DNA of 64,000 nucleotides. Source: Streptomyces sp. ADI95-17. GTDB lineage: Bacteria > Actinomycetota > Actinomycetes > Streptomycetales > Streptomycetaceae. A program made the translations under genes and the position numbers. The notes below the pieces were generated by a model that was not told the DNA's origin, ran no database searches, and saw nothing but the letters and a program-made list of their open reading frames with translations. The stretch spans positions 244,315 through 308,314 of the forward strand of contig NZ_ML123052.1 of assembly GCF_003846175.1 (NCBI RefSeq), in the 5' to 3' direction. Shown here in pieces: positions 50,703 to 59,603 of the stretch. Position 1 is the stretch's first letter, and each line of letters starts with the position of its first letter.

Positions 50703-51896
50703 ATGAGCGGGAGCGCAGAAGCAGACGTGGACGTACGGGGCACGGTGGCGGCCGGATTCGAACCGGTCAGGGACGCCTTCATCCGTAACTTCGAACAGCG
50801 CGGTGAACGCGGCGCGGCCGTCACGGTCTACCGGGACGGGCACAAGGTCGTCGACCTCTGGGCCGGTACGAGAGACGTGGACGGCGTCGAACCCTGGGCC
50901 GTGGACACCGTGCAGATCGTCCGCTCGGCGGGCAAGGGCATCGCCGCCGCCGTACCGCTGCTGCTGCACCAGCGCGGCCAGCTCGACCTGGACGCCCCGG
51001 TCGGCACGTACTGGCCGGAGTTCAAGGCGGCCGGCAAGGAACGCGTACTCGTCCGCCACCTCCTCTCCCACCGGGCAGGCATCCCCGCGCTCGACTGCCC
51101 GCTGACCCCCTCCGAGGCGGCCGACGGGATCTCCGGCCCGCAGGCCGTCGCCGCCCAGCGCCCCCAGTGGGAACCCGGCACCGACCACGGCTATCACGCC
51201 CAGACCTACAGCTGGCTCATCGGCGAACTGGTGCGCCGGGTCACCGGACGCACCGTCGGCCGCTGGATCGCCGAGGAGATCGCCCGCCCGCTCGGCCTGG
51301 ACTTCTGGTTCGGCCTCCCGGCGGACGAGGCGCACCGGGTGGGCCGGATCGGCCCGGTCGAACCGCCCGCCGCGGGCGACGGCGGCAACGGCGGCGTCCT
51401 GCGGCTGCGCCCCAAACGCTCCGTCAGCGAGGCCTACCGCGACCCGCAGTCCCTCACCCGCCGCGCCTTCGGGGCCATCGACCCGTTCCCCGACGAGAAC
51501 GACCCCGGCTACCGGGCGGCCGAACTCCCCGCCTCCAACGGCATCGCCACCGCCCGCGCGCTGGCCCGCTGCTACGCCGCGATGATCGGCCCGGTCGACG
51601 GCCACCGCCTGTTCGCCCCGGCCACCCTCACCCTGGCCCGCACCGAGGAGTCGGCGGGCCCCGACCGGGTCCTGGTCGTCAACACCCGCTTCGGCCTCGG
51701 CTACATGCTCCACGGCCCGGCGTCCCCGCTGCTCGCCCCCGGCTCGTTCGGCCACCCCGGCCGGGGCGGATCGCTCGGCTTCGCCGACCCCGAATCCGGC
51801 ATCGCCCTGGGCTATGTGACGAACGGTCTGCAGAAGGGAGTCACCGCCGATCCCCGTGCCCAGGCCCTGGTCAGGGCAGTACGGTCGGCGCCATGA
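50703..51896 (+). CDS. serine hydrolase, beta-lactamase/EstB family
   Basis: A 397-residue protein from ATG 50703 (GGGGGG just before; ATG 50688 is an alternative). Ser75-A-G-Lys78 is the SxxK nucleophile motif, and Tyr164 in GYHAQTYSW is the expected base. FGHPGRGGSLGFADPESG probably fills the KTG place. These proteins often act as esterases. No signal peptide is present. It overlaps the following SDR gene by ATGA and is a different subgroup from the serine hydrolase at 24371. Confidence 0.9.
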   Translation: MSGSAEADVDVRGTVAAGFEPVRDAFIRNFEQRGERGAAVTVYRDGHKVVDLWAGTRDVDGVEPWAVDTVQIVRSAGKGIAAAVPLLLHQRGQLDLDAPVGTYWPEFKAAGKERVLVRHLLSHRAGIPALDCPLTPSEAADGISGPQAVAAQRPQWEPGTDHGYHAQTYSWLIGELVRRVTGRTVGRWIAEEIARPLGLDFWFGLPADEAHRVGRIGPVEPPAAGDGGNGGVLRLRPKRSVSEAYRDPQSLTRRAFGAIDPFPDENDPGYRAAELPASNGIATARALARCYAAMIGPVDGHRLFAPATLTLARTEESAGPDRVLVVNTRFGLGYMLHGPASPLLAPGSFGHPGRGGSLGFADPESGIALGYVTNGLQKGVTADPRAQALVRAVRSAP

Positions 51897-52693
51897 CTAC
51901 TCCACACCCCACCGGTCCGCGATTCGACGGCCACGGCGTACTCATCACCGGAGCGGGCCAGGGCATCGGCGCGGCCACGGCCCGCCGGCTGGCCTCGGAG
52001 GGCGCCCGGGTCCTGGTCACCGACCTGGACGGCGACCGCGCGGAACGCACCGCCGCCGCGATACGCGAGACGGGCGGCGCCGCCGAGTCGCTGCCCTGCG
52101 ACGTGGCCGACCGGGCGGCCGTCGAGGCGGCGGTGGCCCACACGGTCGCCGCCTTCGGCTCCCTGGACGTGCTGGTCAACAACGCGTACTCCTGCACCAG
52201 GGACGTCCCGCTCTTCGAGGACGAGCCCGACGAGGCCTGGCAGCGCGACCTGGACGTCACCCTCACCGGCCCCTACCGCTGCGCGCGGGCGGCCCTCCCG
52301 CACCTGGTGGCCTCCGGCCGGGGCGCGATCGTCAACATCGGCTCGGTCAACGGCGAACAGGACTTCGGCAACCACGGCTACAGCGCGGCCAAGGCGGGCC
52401 TGGCGAGCCTGACCCGCACCCTGGCCGGCCACGCGGGCCCGCGCGGCGTACGCGTCAACCTGGTCGCCCCCGGCACCGTCCGCACCGCCGCCTGGGCGGG
52501 CCGCGACGCCGAACTGACCCGCGTAAGCAACCTCTACCCGCTCGGCCGGGTCGGCGAGCCGGAGGACATCGCGTCCGCCGTCGCCTTCCTCGCCTCCCGC
52601 GACGCGGCCTGGATCACCGGGACGACGCTGCGTGTGGACGGCGGCCTGACGGCGACCAACTACGGGTTCCGGCAGGCGGTTTCGGGGAAGTAG
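51893..52693 (+). CDS. short-chain dehydrogenase/reductase
   Basis: A 266-residue classical SDR: TGAGQGIGAATARRLASEG, VLVNNAYS, NIGSVNG with the catalytic Ser, GYSAAKAG as YxxxK, and a C-terminal ITGTTLRVDGGLTATNYG typical of FabG-like enzymes. It is translationally coupled to the serine hydrolase. Substrate unknown. It converges on the MarR gene with a 17-bp gap. Confidence 0.93.
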   Translation: MTTPHPTGPRFDGHGVLITGAGQGIGAATARRLASEGARVLVTDLDGDRAERTAAAIRETGGAAESLPCDVADRAAVEAAVAHTVAAFGSLDVLVNNAYSCTRDVPLFEDEPDEAWQRDLDVTLTGPYRCARAALPHLVASGRGAIVNIGSVNGEQDFGNHGYSAAKAGLASLTRTLAGHAGPRGVRVNLVAPGTVRTAAWAGRDAELTRVSNLYPLGRVGEPEDIASAVAFLASRDAAWITGTTLRVDGGLTATNYGFRQAVSGK

Positions 52694-52710
52694 GGCTCGG
52701 CCGCGGGCGG

Positions 52711-53220
52711 TCAGCGGCCGGTCGCCCCGTCGTAGACGCCGACCACCCGCCGCAGGAACGCCGCCACCACGGCCCGGTCCTGCGGGGAGAGGTCGGCCGC
52801 GGCCTCGGTGACGCCCTGGATGACCGGGGCCACATGCTCGTACGCCATGGCCTCCCAGTGCTCGGCGGGAGCCACGATCACCTTGCGCCGGTCGGTCGGG
52901 TGGGGCTCCCGCCGGGCGTGCCCGGCGGCCACGAGCCGGTCGATCACCAGCGTCGTCGCGGCCGTCGACGCGTCCAGCCGGCGGGCGAGGTCGGTGGGGG
53001 TGGTCGGCCCGACGTTCACGAGATGGTCCATCACGGCGAGCCCGGCCGCGTCCACCCGCAGCCGGCGGCCCAGATGGCGCTCGAACCGCTGCTGGCGCAG
53101 GGTCAGATTCCGCAACTGCTCACGGATGGCACCGTCGTCGGCCGGGGCACCGGAGGGAGCGTCGGCGGGGGCTTCGGCCGGGGTCCCGGCGGGGGTGGCG
53201 GCGGTCGGTTTGACATCCAT
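52711..53220 (-). CDS. MarR-family regulator
   Basis: A 169-residue regulator. After a Pro/Ala-rich N-terminus comes the MarR winged helix: LRVDAAGLAVMDHLVNVGPTTPTDLARRLDASTAATTLVIDRLVAAGHARREPHPTDRRKVIV. It is divergent from a DHA2 multidrug MFS gene, with AT-rich palindromes between the two, the common MarR-efflux layout. Confidence 0.92.
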   Translation of the reverse strand: MDVKPTAATPAGTPAEAPADAPSGAPADDGAIREQLRNLTLRQQRFERHLGRRLRVDAAGLAVMDHLVNVGPTTPTDLARRLDASTAATTLVIDRLVAAGHARREPHPTDRRKVIVAPAEHWEAMAYEHVAPVIQGVTEAAADLSPQDRAVVAAFLRRVVGVYDGATGR

Positions 53221-53237
53221 GGGGCTCAGGATACTCT

Positions 53238-53290
53238 CAATATTGCTAAGAATATTGGTAAGTTTATTGGCGAGTTAATTGGTAACCAAT
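53238..53290. promoter_or_regulatory. AT-rich operator palindromes in the MarR/MFS gap
   Basis: CAATATT-N6-AATATTG lies at 53238-53257 and ATTGGT-A-ACCAAT at 53278-53290, with further ATTGG copies between them. The stretch 53230-53305 is strikingly AT-rich for this genome. It covers the promoters of both divergent genes and is very probably the MarR binding region. Confidence 0.82.
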
Positions 53291-53303
53291 GAGTAGAGGT
53301 AAA

Positions 53304-54791
53304 ATGAACGCTGACCCGACCGCCGCGCCGCCCTACCGGTGGCGGTGGCTGATCCTGGCGGTGATGCTCGTCGCGGAGATCATGGATCTGCTGGACGCGT
53401 CGATCGTCAATGTGGCCGGGCCCGAACTGGAACGGTCGCTGGGCGCCGGCTCCGTCGGACTCCAGTGGGTGATCGGCGGATACGCCCTCACGCTGGGCGC
53501 CGGGCTGATCCTCGGCGGACGGCTCGGCGACCGCTACGGGCGGCGCCGGATGTTCCTGATCGGCCTCGCCTCGTTCACCGCCACCTCCCTGCTGTGCGCC
53601 TGCGCGCCGGACATCGGGTCCCTGATCGCCTTCCGGCTGCTCCAGGGCACCGCGGGCGCGATGCTCCTGCCCCAGGGGCTCGGACTGCTGCGGGAGAACT
53701 TCTCCGGCGCCGAACTCACCAAGGTCTTCGGCATCTTCGGACCTGTCCTGGGGCTCGGCGGCATCATCGGGCCCGTCCTGGGCGGCGGCCTGATCCAGAG
53801 CGACTTCCTCGGCCTGGGCTGGCGGCTGGTCTTCCTGGTCAACCTGCCCATCGGCATCGCCGCCCTGGTCGTCGCCGCGAAAGTCGTCCCCCGGCGGCCG
53901 GGCGACCGCACGGTGGTCGTCGACACGGTGGGCGCCGCCCTGGTGGCGCTGTCCTGCGCGCTGCTCGTCCTGCCCCTGAACCAGGGCCAGGAGGCCGGGT
54001 GGCCGCTGTGGACCTGGCTCTGCATGGCGGGCTCCGTCACCGGATTCGGCGCCTTCGCGCTCCGGCAGCGCAGCACCGCGGCCAAGGGGCGCGAACCGCT
54101 GGTCACCCCCGCGCTGCTGCGCAAGCCCGCCTTCACCGTGGGGCTCGGTGGCATCGCCCTGTTCTTCGCCGGACTGGTCGGCACCCAGCTCGTGCTGACC
54201 CTCTACCTCCAGATCGGCCGGCACTTCACCGCGGGCGAGGCGGGCCTCGGCAACCTCCCGCTCGCCGTGGGGACCGCCATCGGCGGCGCGGTCAGCGGCG
54301 CCGTGCTCGCGGACCGGATCGGCCGCGCGGTCCTCCAGATCGGCCCGCTCGTCCAGCTCGCCGGCGCCGCCCTGCTCGGCTACGAACTCGGCCGCCTGGG
54401 CGGCTCGTTCTCCATCTGGGACATCGCCCCCGGCGTCGTCGTCTCGGGCATCGGCGCGGGCATGGTCATCGCGGCGTTGTTCAGCTTCATCCTCGCGGCC
54501 GTCGACGACCACGAGATCGGCTCCGCCTCCGGCGTGCTCTCCGCGGTCCAGTCGATCGGCGGCTCGATCGGGGTGGCCGTCTTCGGCTCCGTGTTCTTCG
54601 CCGACGCCAGGACCGGCGACTTCGCGTCCGGCTTCCGGCACGCGCTGATCGCGCAGTCCTGCCTGCTGGTCGCCTTCCTGGCCATGACCTTCCTGCTCCC
54701 GAAGAAGGGGCGGCCGGAGGGTGAGGAGTTCACGGCGGGCGAGGGCGAGGGCGAGGGCGCGGACGACGGGCCCCGGCGGGCCGTGGCCTGA
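53304..54791 (+). CDS. DHA2-family MFS drug exporter
   Basis: A 495-residue protein from ATG 53304 (AGAGG just upstream; ATG 53289 inside the operator is the alternative). About fourteen helices are present. LDASIVNVAGPELERSLG in TM1 is the DHA2 drug:H+ antiporter sign, GGRLGDRYGRRRMFLIG is motif A, and GPVLGLGGIIGPVLGG is motif C. The C-terminus is acidic (GEGEGEGADDGP). It is probably induced by a drug-like ligand of the MarR protein. Confidence 0.93.
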   Translation: MNADPTAAPPYRWRWLILAVMLVAEIMDLLDASIVNVAGPELERSLGAGSVGLQWVIGGYALTLGAGLILGGRLGDRYGRRRMFLIGLASFTATSLLCACAPDIGSLIAFRLLQGTAGAMLLPQGLGLLRENFSGAELTKVFGIFGPVLGLGGIIGPVLGGGLIQSDFLGLGWRLVFLVNLPIGIAALVVAAKVVPRRPGDRTVVVDTVGAALVALSCALLVLPLNQGQEAGWPLWTWLCMAGSVTGFGAFALRQRSTAAKGREPLVTPALLRKPAFTVGLGGIALFFAGLVGTQLVLTLYLQIGRHFTAGEAGLGNLPLAVGTAIGGAVSGAVLADRIGRAVLQIGPLVQLAGAALLGYELGRLGGSFSIWDIAPGVVVSGIGAGMVIAALFSFILAAVDDHEIGSASGVLSAVQSIGGSIGVAVFGSVFFADARTGDFASGFRHALIAQSCLLVAFLAMTFLLPKKGRPEGEEFTAGEGEGEGADDGPRRAVA

Positions 54792-54834
54792 GCGCGTCCC
54801 GACCGATACGGGCCCGGTCCGCCCCGCGCCCGGG

Positions 54835-55827
54835 TCAGGCGAGCGCGGGGTGGACGAGCCGCCCGTTGAGGACGAGGGAGGCGGCCTGCTTGAGACGGCG
54901 CACGCGCACACTGATCTCGTAGCCCCTGATGCCCTCGGTACGGGCGAAGCGGCCGCTGAGGTAGCGGTAGAAGTCCGGGGTGTCCTTGCAGATGACCACG
55001 GCCATGATGTTGTGCTTGCCGCTGATGGCAGCGGCGAAGGCGCACTCGTCGTGCCCGCTGAGCTCCTCGCCGATCTCCTGGAGCCGGGGCAGGTCGACCT
55101 GGAGCCAGAGGGTGGCGTTGAGCTCGTAGCCGAGGCGTTCGGGCACGGCGTCGATGTCGTAGACCAGCGAGCCGGTCGCTTCGAGGGCCTCCAGCCGGCG
55201 GGCCACCCGCGGCTTGGACCAGCCGGTGGCCTCCGCGAGCCGGGTGTGGGAGGCGCGGCCGTCCTCCGCCAGCGCTTCGAGGAGCGGGCGGTCCTCCTCG
55301 GTCGGGGTGAGTGGGGGCCCGGCGGGGACGGGGCGCTCCGCGGTCAGCAGCCGCACCTGCTCGTCGGTGAGCGAGCCCTCCCGCCCGGTCCAGCCGGCCG
55401 TGTCCGGGGAGCCGAAGGCGTGGACGAGCAGGTCGACGTTCAGGTCCAGGACCGAGGCCGCCCGGGGGAGCTGCCGCAGCAGCACGTCGTCGTGGGCGGT
55501 CCCGGACGGCGAACGGACGATGCAGATGATCTCCGAACCGCCCGACGCGATGCTCGTGTACGCGACCTCCGGCCTGCGGGACAGGGAATCCGCCAGGGGC
55601 CCCACGGCGTCCGGGCGGCAGCGCAGCCGCGCGATCCACTCGGACCGGCCGCGGGCGGCGGGGCTGCTCAGCCCGACGACGCGGATGACACCGCCGCGGC
55701 GCAGGGCGCTGTAGCGGCGCGCCACGGTCTGCTCGGACACCCCGACGACCTCGCTGAGGCGGCGGAAGGAGACCCGCGGCGAGCAGTTCAGTCCATGGAT
55801 GATTTTGCGGTCCAGATCGTCAGGCAT
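54835..55827 (-). CDS. Lrp/AsnC-family regulator with duplicated modules
   Basis: A 330-residue protein, twice the usual Lrp length. The first HTH is DLDRKIIHGLNCSPRVSFRRLSEVVGVSEQTVARRY, followed by a RAM-like ligand domain. The second HTH is DRPLLEALAEDGRASHTRLAEATGWSKPRVARRLEAL, followed by another ligand domain. Tandem Lrp proteins of this form are frequent in actinomycetes. It is divergent from a DHA2 MFS exporter, which is the likely target. A direct repeat ATGGTCA-C-ATGGTCA lies just upstream of its start. Confidence 0.92.
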   Translation of the reverse strand: MPDDLDRKIIHGLNCSPRVSFRRLSEVVGVSEQTVARRYSALRRGGVIRVVGLSSPAARGRSEWIARLRCRPDAVGPLADSLSRRPEVAYTSIASGGSEIICIVRSPSGTAHDDVLLRQLPRAASVLDLNVDLLVHAFGSPDTAGWTGREGSLTDEQVRLLTAERPVPAGPPLTPTEEDRPLLEALAEDGRASHTRLAEATGWSKPRVARRLEALEATGSLVYDIDAVPERLGYELNATLWLQVDLPRLQEIGEELSGHDECAFAAAISGKHNIMAVVICKDTPDFYRYLSGRFARTEGIRGYEISVRVRRLKQAASLVLNGRLVHPALA

Positions 55828-56069
55828 GGATGAATGGTCACATGGTCATTCGCATATCCGGAGGTTTCATGATGTTCGCCGAGATCGCTTGGGGATTCGT
55901 CGACGGTCGGGGCGAAGCTGGTCGGCGGCTTTGTGGGTGATTCGGCGTACCGCGCGGAATGCGGTGGTACGCCGGATCACCCGGGAGCGGGCGCACGCCG
56001 GACGGCGGTGCCCACATCGCAGCCGGTGCCCCGCGCGGCACCCGCCCCCGCAGCAGAAGGAACCACTTC
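55828..56069. promoter_or_regulatory. divergent promoter region of the Lrp/MFS pair
   Basis: 242 bp without a gene. It has the direct repeat ATGGTCA-C-ATGGTCA close to the Lrp start (about 55833-55847) and an inverted repeat CGGCGTACC...GGTACGCCG (about 55943-55974) nearer the MFS gene. Either may be the Lrp site. Confidence 0.5.
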
Positions 56070-57659
56070 GTGAACTCCGCAACGACACAGGACAGATCAG
56101 GGCGGGGCGTCACGCTCGTCATGGCCTGCCTGGGCGTCTTCGTCGCCTATCTCCCCGTGACCACCGTGTCGGTGAGCCTGCCGGCCATCCAGCGGGCACT
56201 GGGCGCCTCCACGTCCCAGCTGTCCTGGGTCTCGGACGCCTTCGTGCTGCCGATGGCCGCGCTGATCCTGACCACCGGGGTGTGGGGTGACGTACACGGC
56301 CGCAAGCGGGTCTTCCAGACGGGCATGGCCCTGTGTGCGCTGGGCGCGGCGATATCGCTGTCCGCGGACTCGGTGCAGTGGGTGTGGGCCGGGCAGGCGG
56401 TCTCCGGTCTGGGTGCGGCGGCGCTGCTGCCCACGACGCTGGCCCTGATCAGCCACGCGGTCCCCGACCACCGGGAGCGGGGCAAGTACATCGGCCTGTG
56501 GGCGATGTCCCTGATGGGCTCGCTCGCCGTGGGCTCGCTGATCGCCGGGGTGCTGCTGGAGCACGTCGCGTGGCGCTGGATCTTCCTCCTGCCCGTACCG
56601 GTCTCCCTGATCGTGCTCGTCGTCGCGGCGTACCGGCTGCCCGACTCGCGCGCCCCGCACGGCCGCCGGCTCGACTGGCCCGGCCAGATCAGTGCGGCCG
56701 TCGCCGTCACCGCGGTCGTGTACGGCGTCATCGAGGGCGGCGCGGACGGCTTCGGCGAGCCCGCTGTGGTGACGGCCCTGGTGCTGGGCGCGATATCCGC
56801 CGCCGTGTTCGTCGTCGTGGAGCGCCGCAGCGCGAGCCCGATGCTCGACCTGGCGCTGTTCCGCAGCCCGGCCTTCACCGCCACCGCCCTGGTCGCCATG
56901 ATCAGCTTCCTGGGGCTGATCGGCTTCTTCTTCGTGCTGAGCCTCTACTTCGGCATGGTGCAGCACCTGACCACGATCGAGGCGGCGCTGCGGATGGTGA
57001 TGGTGTCCGGGGTGTCCCTCCTTGCGGGCCTGCCCGTCGGACGCCTGATGCACCGGGTCTCCCCCCGGGTCCTGATCACCACGGGCCTGGTCGTCGCGGC
57101 GGCCGCGATGCTCTCGCTGACCGGCGTCGACGCCCACACCTCCTACGGCTCGATCGTCTGGCGGCTGGCCCTGCTGGGCCTCGGCATGGGCGCCGTGATC
57201 ACCCCGATGACCGCCTCAGCGGTGTCCTCCGTCCCGTACCACCTGGCCGGGATGGCCGCCGCCGGGAACAACGCCTTCCGCCAGGTCGGCGGCGCCCTCG
57301 GCCCCGCCGTGCTCGGCGCCCTGCTGACCACCCGGGCCCTGGACGCGCTGCCCGGCCGCCTCACCGACGCGGGGGTGCCCGCCGAGGCGAGTGCCCGCGT
57401 CCTCGACACCGCCCGCGAGCAGGGACTCGGCGCCGTGGCCGGGCTCCAACTGGACGCCGCGACCGGACCCGCCCTGACCGCCCTGGGCGACTCCTTCCTC
57501 GACGGCATGCGGCTGTGCCTGACCGTCTCGGCCTCGCTCGCCCTGCTGGCCGCCGTCGCCTGCGCCGTGCTCCTGCGCCCGGCCGCCGGGCCGACGGCCC
57601 CTGCGGCCCCGGCGGCCGAGGAACCGCCGGCCCGCCTGGCGCCGGTCCCGGCGAACTGA
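56070..57659 (+). CDS. DHA2-family MFS exporter
   Basis: A 529-residue protein with GTG 56070 behind AAGGAA. Fourteen helices are expected. VSVSLPAIQRALGAS in TM1 is a DHA2 sign, GVWGDVHGRKRVFQTGMAL is motif A, and VVERRSASPMLDLALFRS is the usual mid-loop of QacA-like exporters. The Ala/Pro-rich C-terminus is disordered. An upstream extension of the frame is Arg-rich and probably not translated. Confidence 0.92.
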   Translation: MNSATTQDRSGRGVTLVMACLGVFVAYLPVTTVSVSLPAIQRALGASTSQLSWVSDAFVLPMAALILTTGVWGDVHGRKRVFQTGMALCALGAAISLSADSVQWVWAGQAVSGLGAAALLPTTLALISHAVPDHRERGKYIGLWAMSLMGSLAVGSLIAGVLLEHVAWRWIFLLPVPVSLIVLVVAAYRLPDSRAPHGRRLDWPGQISAAVAVTAVVYGVIEGGADGFGEPAVVTALVLGAISAAVFVVVERRSASPMLDLALFRSPAFTATALVAMISFLGLIGFFFVLSLYFGMVQHLTTIEAALRMVMVSGVSLLAGLPVGRLMHRVSPRVLITTGLVVAAAAMLSLTGVDAHTSYGSIVWRLALLGLGMGAVITPMTASAVSSVPYHLAGMAAAGNNAFRQVGGALGPAVLGALLTTRALDALPGRLTDAGVPAEASARVLDTAREQGLGAVAGLQLDAATGPALTALGDSFLDGMRLCLTVSASLALLAAVACAVLLRPAAGPTAPAAPAAEEPPARLAPVPAN

Positions 57660-57692
57660 ACGCGGACCGCACCACGTCAGCTGGACGCCCGA

Positions 57693-57723
57693 CCGCCCCG
57701 CCGTGCGTGGCACGGCGGGGCGG
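57693..57723. terminator. bidirectional hairpin terminator
   Basis: Arms 57693-57706 and 57710-57723 pair perfectly over 14 bp around GTG. It separates the MFS exporter (plus) from the DUF397/XRE module (minus), which converge here. Confidence 0.9.
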
Positions 57724-57740
57724 TGTGGGGTCGGTCCAGG

Positions 57741-57956
57741 TCAGACGGCGCCGAACTCCCCGGCCTTGACGCCCGCCACGAAGGCGGCGAAGGAAGCGGG
57801 GGAGGCGTGCAGCACGGGGCCGCCCGGGTTCTTGGAGTCGCGGACGGGGACGATGCCGCTGGCGAGTGCGCTGCTCGGGGCCCACTCGACGCAGGAACCG
57901 CCGTTGTTGCTGTAGGAGGACTTGACCCAGTGTGGGGTCGCGGCTTCGGTCGTCAC
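57741..57956 (-). CDS. DUF397 protein of the second WhiJ-like module
   Basis: A 71-residue DUF397 protein: HWVKSSYSNNGGSCVEWAPSSA, GIVPVRDSKNPGGPVLHASPASFAAFVAGVKAGEF. Its ATG overlaps the XRE stop by four bases. It is clearly related to the DUF397 protein at 36966-37169 but diverged in the middle, so the two modules are old duplicates or separate gains. Confidence 0.93.
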   Translation of the reverse strand: MTTEAATPHWVKSSYSNNGGSCVEWAPSSALASGIVPVRDSKNPGGPVLHASPASFAAFVAGVKAGEFGAV

Positions 57957-58813
57957 GGGGTGCCCTTTCGTAGCTGGTGGATCAGGTCCACGGAAGCTGT
58001 CTGCGACAGAGATACGGCCTGCAACTGATGGTAGGCCCTCACCAGGGGCAGTACAGAGGTCAGTTCACGGTCCAACTGGCCTTGCGTCTGCGACTCCACG
58101 TAGGCGAACACGGATCGGTCCTGGAGGGTCAGCAGGTTCACCAGCCGGTCGAGGGGGCGACGCTCGCCGAGGCTGTACGGGGCGATCTGGAGCATGGTGT
58201 TCGGCTGCGAGGCGAAGTCGGCCAAGGACTGCAACTGAGCGTCCATGACGGCGGGGCCGCCGACGGGCCGCCGGACGCAGCTCTCGTCCAGTACCGCAAT
58301 CACCAGAGGAGGCAGGGGGCGTGCCAGTGCGTCCTGTCGCTCCACGAGGAACGAAACCCGTTCGTCGGCCTGCTCCTGCGTGATGACCCCTCGGTCAACT
58401 GCGCTGGCTGCCATGGCCTGTGCGTACTCACGAGTTTGGAGCGGGCCGGGGATCACGCCGCACTCGAACAGTCTGATCTCCGCTGCCCGGCCCTCGTATC
58501 CGACGTACTCCGGGAAGCCCTCCAGCAGGTTGCCGTGCTTGATCTCGCGCCATTCGCGCTCGAACGAATCGGCGGTGTTGGTCGTGTCCAATGCCACGTC
58601 GACGCGGCGTGAGAACGGCAGAGTCGGTGATTTCCGACCGGTTTCGAGGGCTGAGATATGCCTGCCTGTGCAGCCGACCAGCGCACCGACGTGATCCTGG
58701 GTCCAGCCGCGCTCTTCGCGCAGCCTGCGTAAACGTGCGCCGAAAGCTGCCTGAGGGCTTGCTTCAGGGTTCAACTCCTTGCGGTTTACCAATGTGTCCT
58801 CCTTCTCAGCCAT
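57953..58813 (-). CDS. XRE regulator with DUF5753 domain
   Basis: A 286-residue protein from ATG 58813. A TTG at 58792, preceded by a perfect AAGGAGG, is an equally likely start. The HTH is FGARLRRLREERGWTQDHVGALVGCTGRHISALETGRKSPTLPF. The C-terminal domain has the DUF5753 stretch LFECGVIPGPLQTREYAQAMAA and ends with LTSVLPLVRAYHQLQAVSLSQTASVDLI. With the DUF397 gene it forms a typical Streptomyces regulatory pair. Confidence 0.92.
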   Translation of the reverse strand: MAEKEDTLVNRKELNPEASPQAAFGARLRRLREERGWTQDHVGALVGCTGRHISALETGRKSPTLPFSRRVDVALDTTNTADSFEREWREIKHGNLLEGFPEYVGYEGRAAEIRLFECGVIPGPLQTREYAQAMAASAVDRGVITQEQADERVSFLVERQDALARPLPPLVIAVLDESCVRRPVGGPAVMDAQLQSLADFASQPNTMLQIAPYSLGERRPLDRLVNLLTLQDRSVFAYVESQTQGQLDRELTSVLPLVRAYHQLQAVSLSQTASVDLIHQLRKGTP

Positions 58814-58884
58814 GTTGATGACATCTCGACTCTAGGTCACGCTGAAGCCTCCTGGTAGTGGAATGGCTACGGAGCGGAGTTGGC

Positions 58885-59148
58885 GTGTCCGAAGACGACG
58901 GCGGGGCCCTGACTCGCCATGAACCCCTTCAACTCCCCTCGCCCGGCACGCTCTTCCGGGATACCGGCCATGGCGGCCGGGTGGGTGAGTTCCGTGGGGT
59001 CGCCGGCCCGTACTGGTCATTGCGGCCGGTCGGTGGCGGTGTGGAATGGGAGGCGGAACCCGAGTGGGTCCGGGCGTTGACTCCGGCCGAGCGGCTGAGC
59101 GTGGAGAACGCGTTGCGGAATCTGCGGAGCAGTCGGGGTGGGCTGTGA
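58885..59148 (+). CDS. hypothetical protein divergent from the XRE gene
   Basis: An 87-residue protein from GTG 58885 with GGAG upstream. The sequence (LTRHEPLQLPSPGTLFRDTGHGGRVGEFRGVAGPYWSLRPVGGGVEWEAEPEWVRALTPAERLSVENALRN) has a beta-rich middle and a C-terminal helix, and no known domain. It resembles small proteins often encoded beside XRE/DUF397 pairs. It overlaps the next gene by GTGA. Confidence 0.75.
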   Translation: MSEDDGGALTRHEPLQLPSPGTLFRDTGHGGRVGEFRGVAGPYWSLRPVGGGVEWEAEPEWVRALTPAERLSVENALRNLRSSRGGL

Positions 59149-59573
59149 ACGGGGCGGCGGCGCCGGAGGGTTACCGGTGCGAGGCGCTGGCCATGGAGTT
59201 CTTCGGGGGCACCGGGAAGATGGAGAGACACGTACTGGGCACGTTCCGGACCATCTCGCCGGTGCTGGCGCTGCGGTGGCTGGGCGGTCAGGCGTTGTGG
59301 ATCGCGGACCGGATCGACGCCGATCCCGACGCCGATCCGGACTCCGACTCCGGTTTCGGCCCGCGATCGGACCTGGAGCGTTCGGCGTGGGTGCAGCCCT
59401 TGAAACGGCTGCCGGTCGGCTCCACGTCCGACCGCCCCGCCGAGCTCCGTGCCTGGTACGAGGACCGGCAGGGTCAGCGCGCGGCCCAGGCACACATCAA
59501 GGGCGGCAACCCGTTCCTCGTCGTCGTCCCCGGCACCGACTTCACGTACACCCTCTCCGTGCACCCCGATTGA
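59145..59573 (+). CDS. hypothetical protein coupled to the preceding gene
   Basis: A 142-residue protein starting with GTG inside the previous stop. The middle contains an acidic repeat (DADPDADPDSDSG) from short tandem nucleotides at about 59317-59353. The rest (RCEALAMEFFGGTGKMERHVLGTFRTISPVLALRWLGGQALWIADRI) looks globular. I recognise no family. Coupling suggests a joint role with the 87-residue protein in the XRE-module locus. Confidence 0.7.
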   Translation: MNGAAAPEGYRCEALAMEFFGGTGKMERHVLGTFRTISPVLALRWLGGQALWIADRIDADPDADPDSDSGFGPRSDLERSAWVQPLKRLPVGSTSDRPAELRAWYEDRQGQRAAQAHIKGGNPFLVVVPGTDFTYTLSVHPD

Positions 59574-59603
59574 ACAAGGGGCGGAGCCGCAGGGCCGTCG
59601 TGC

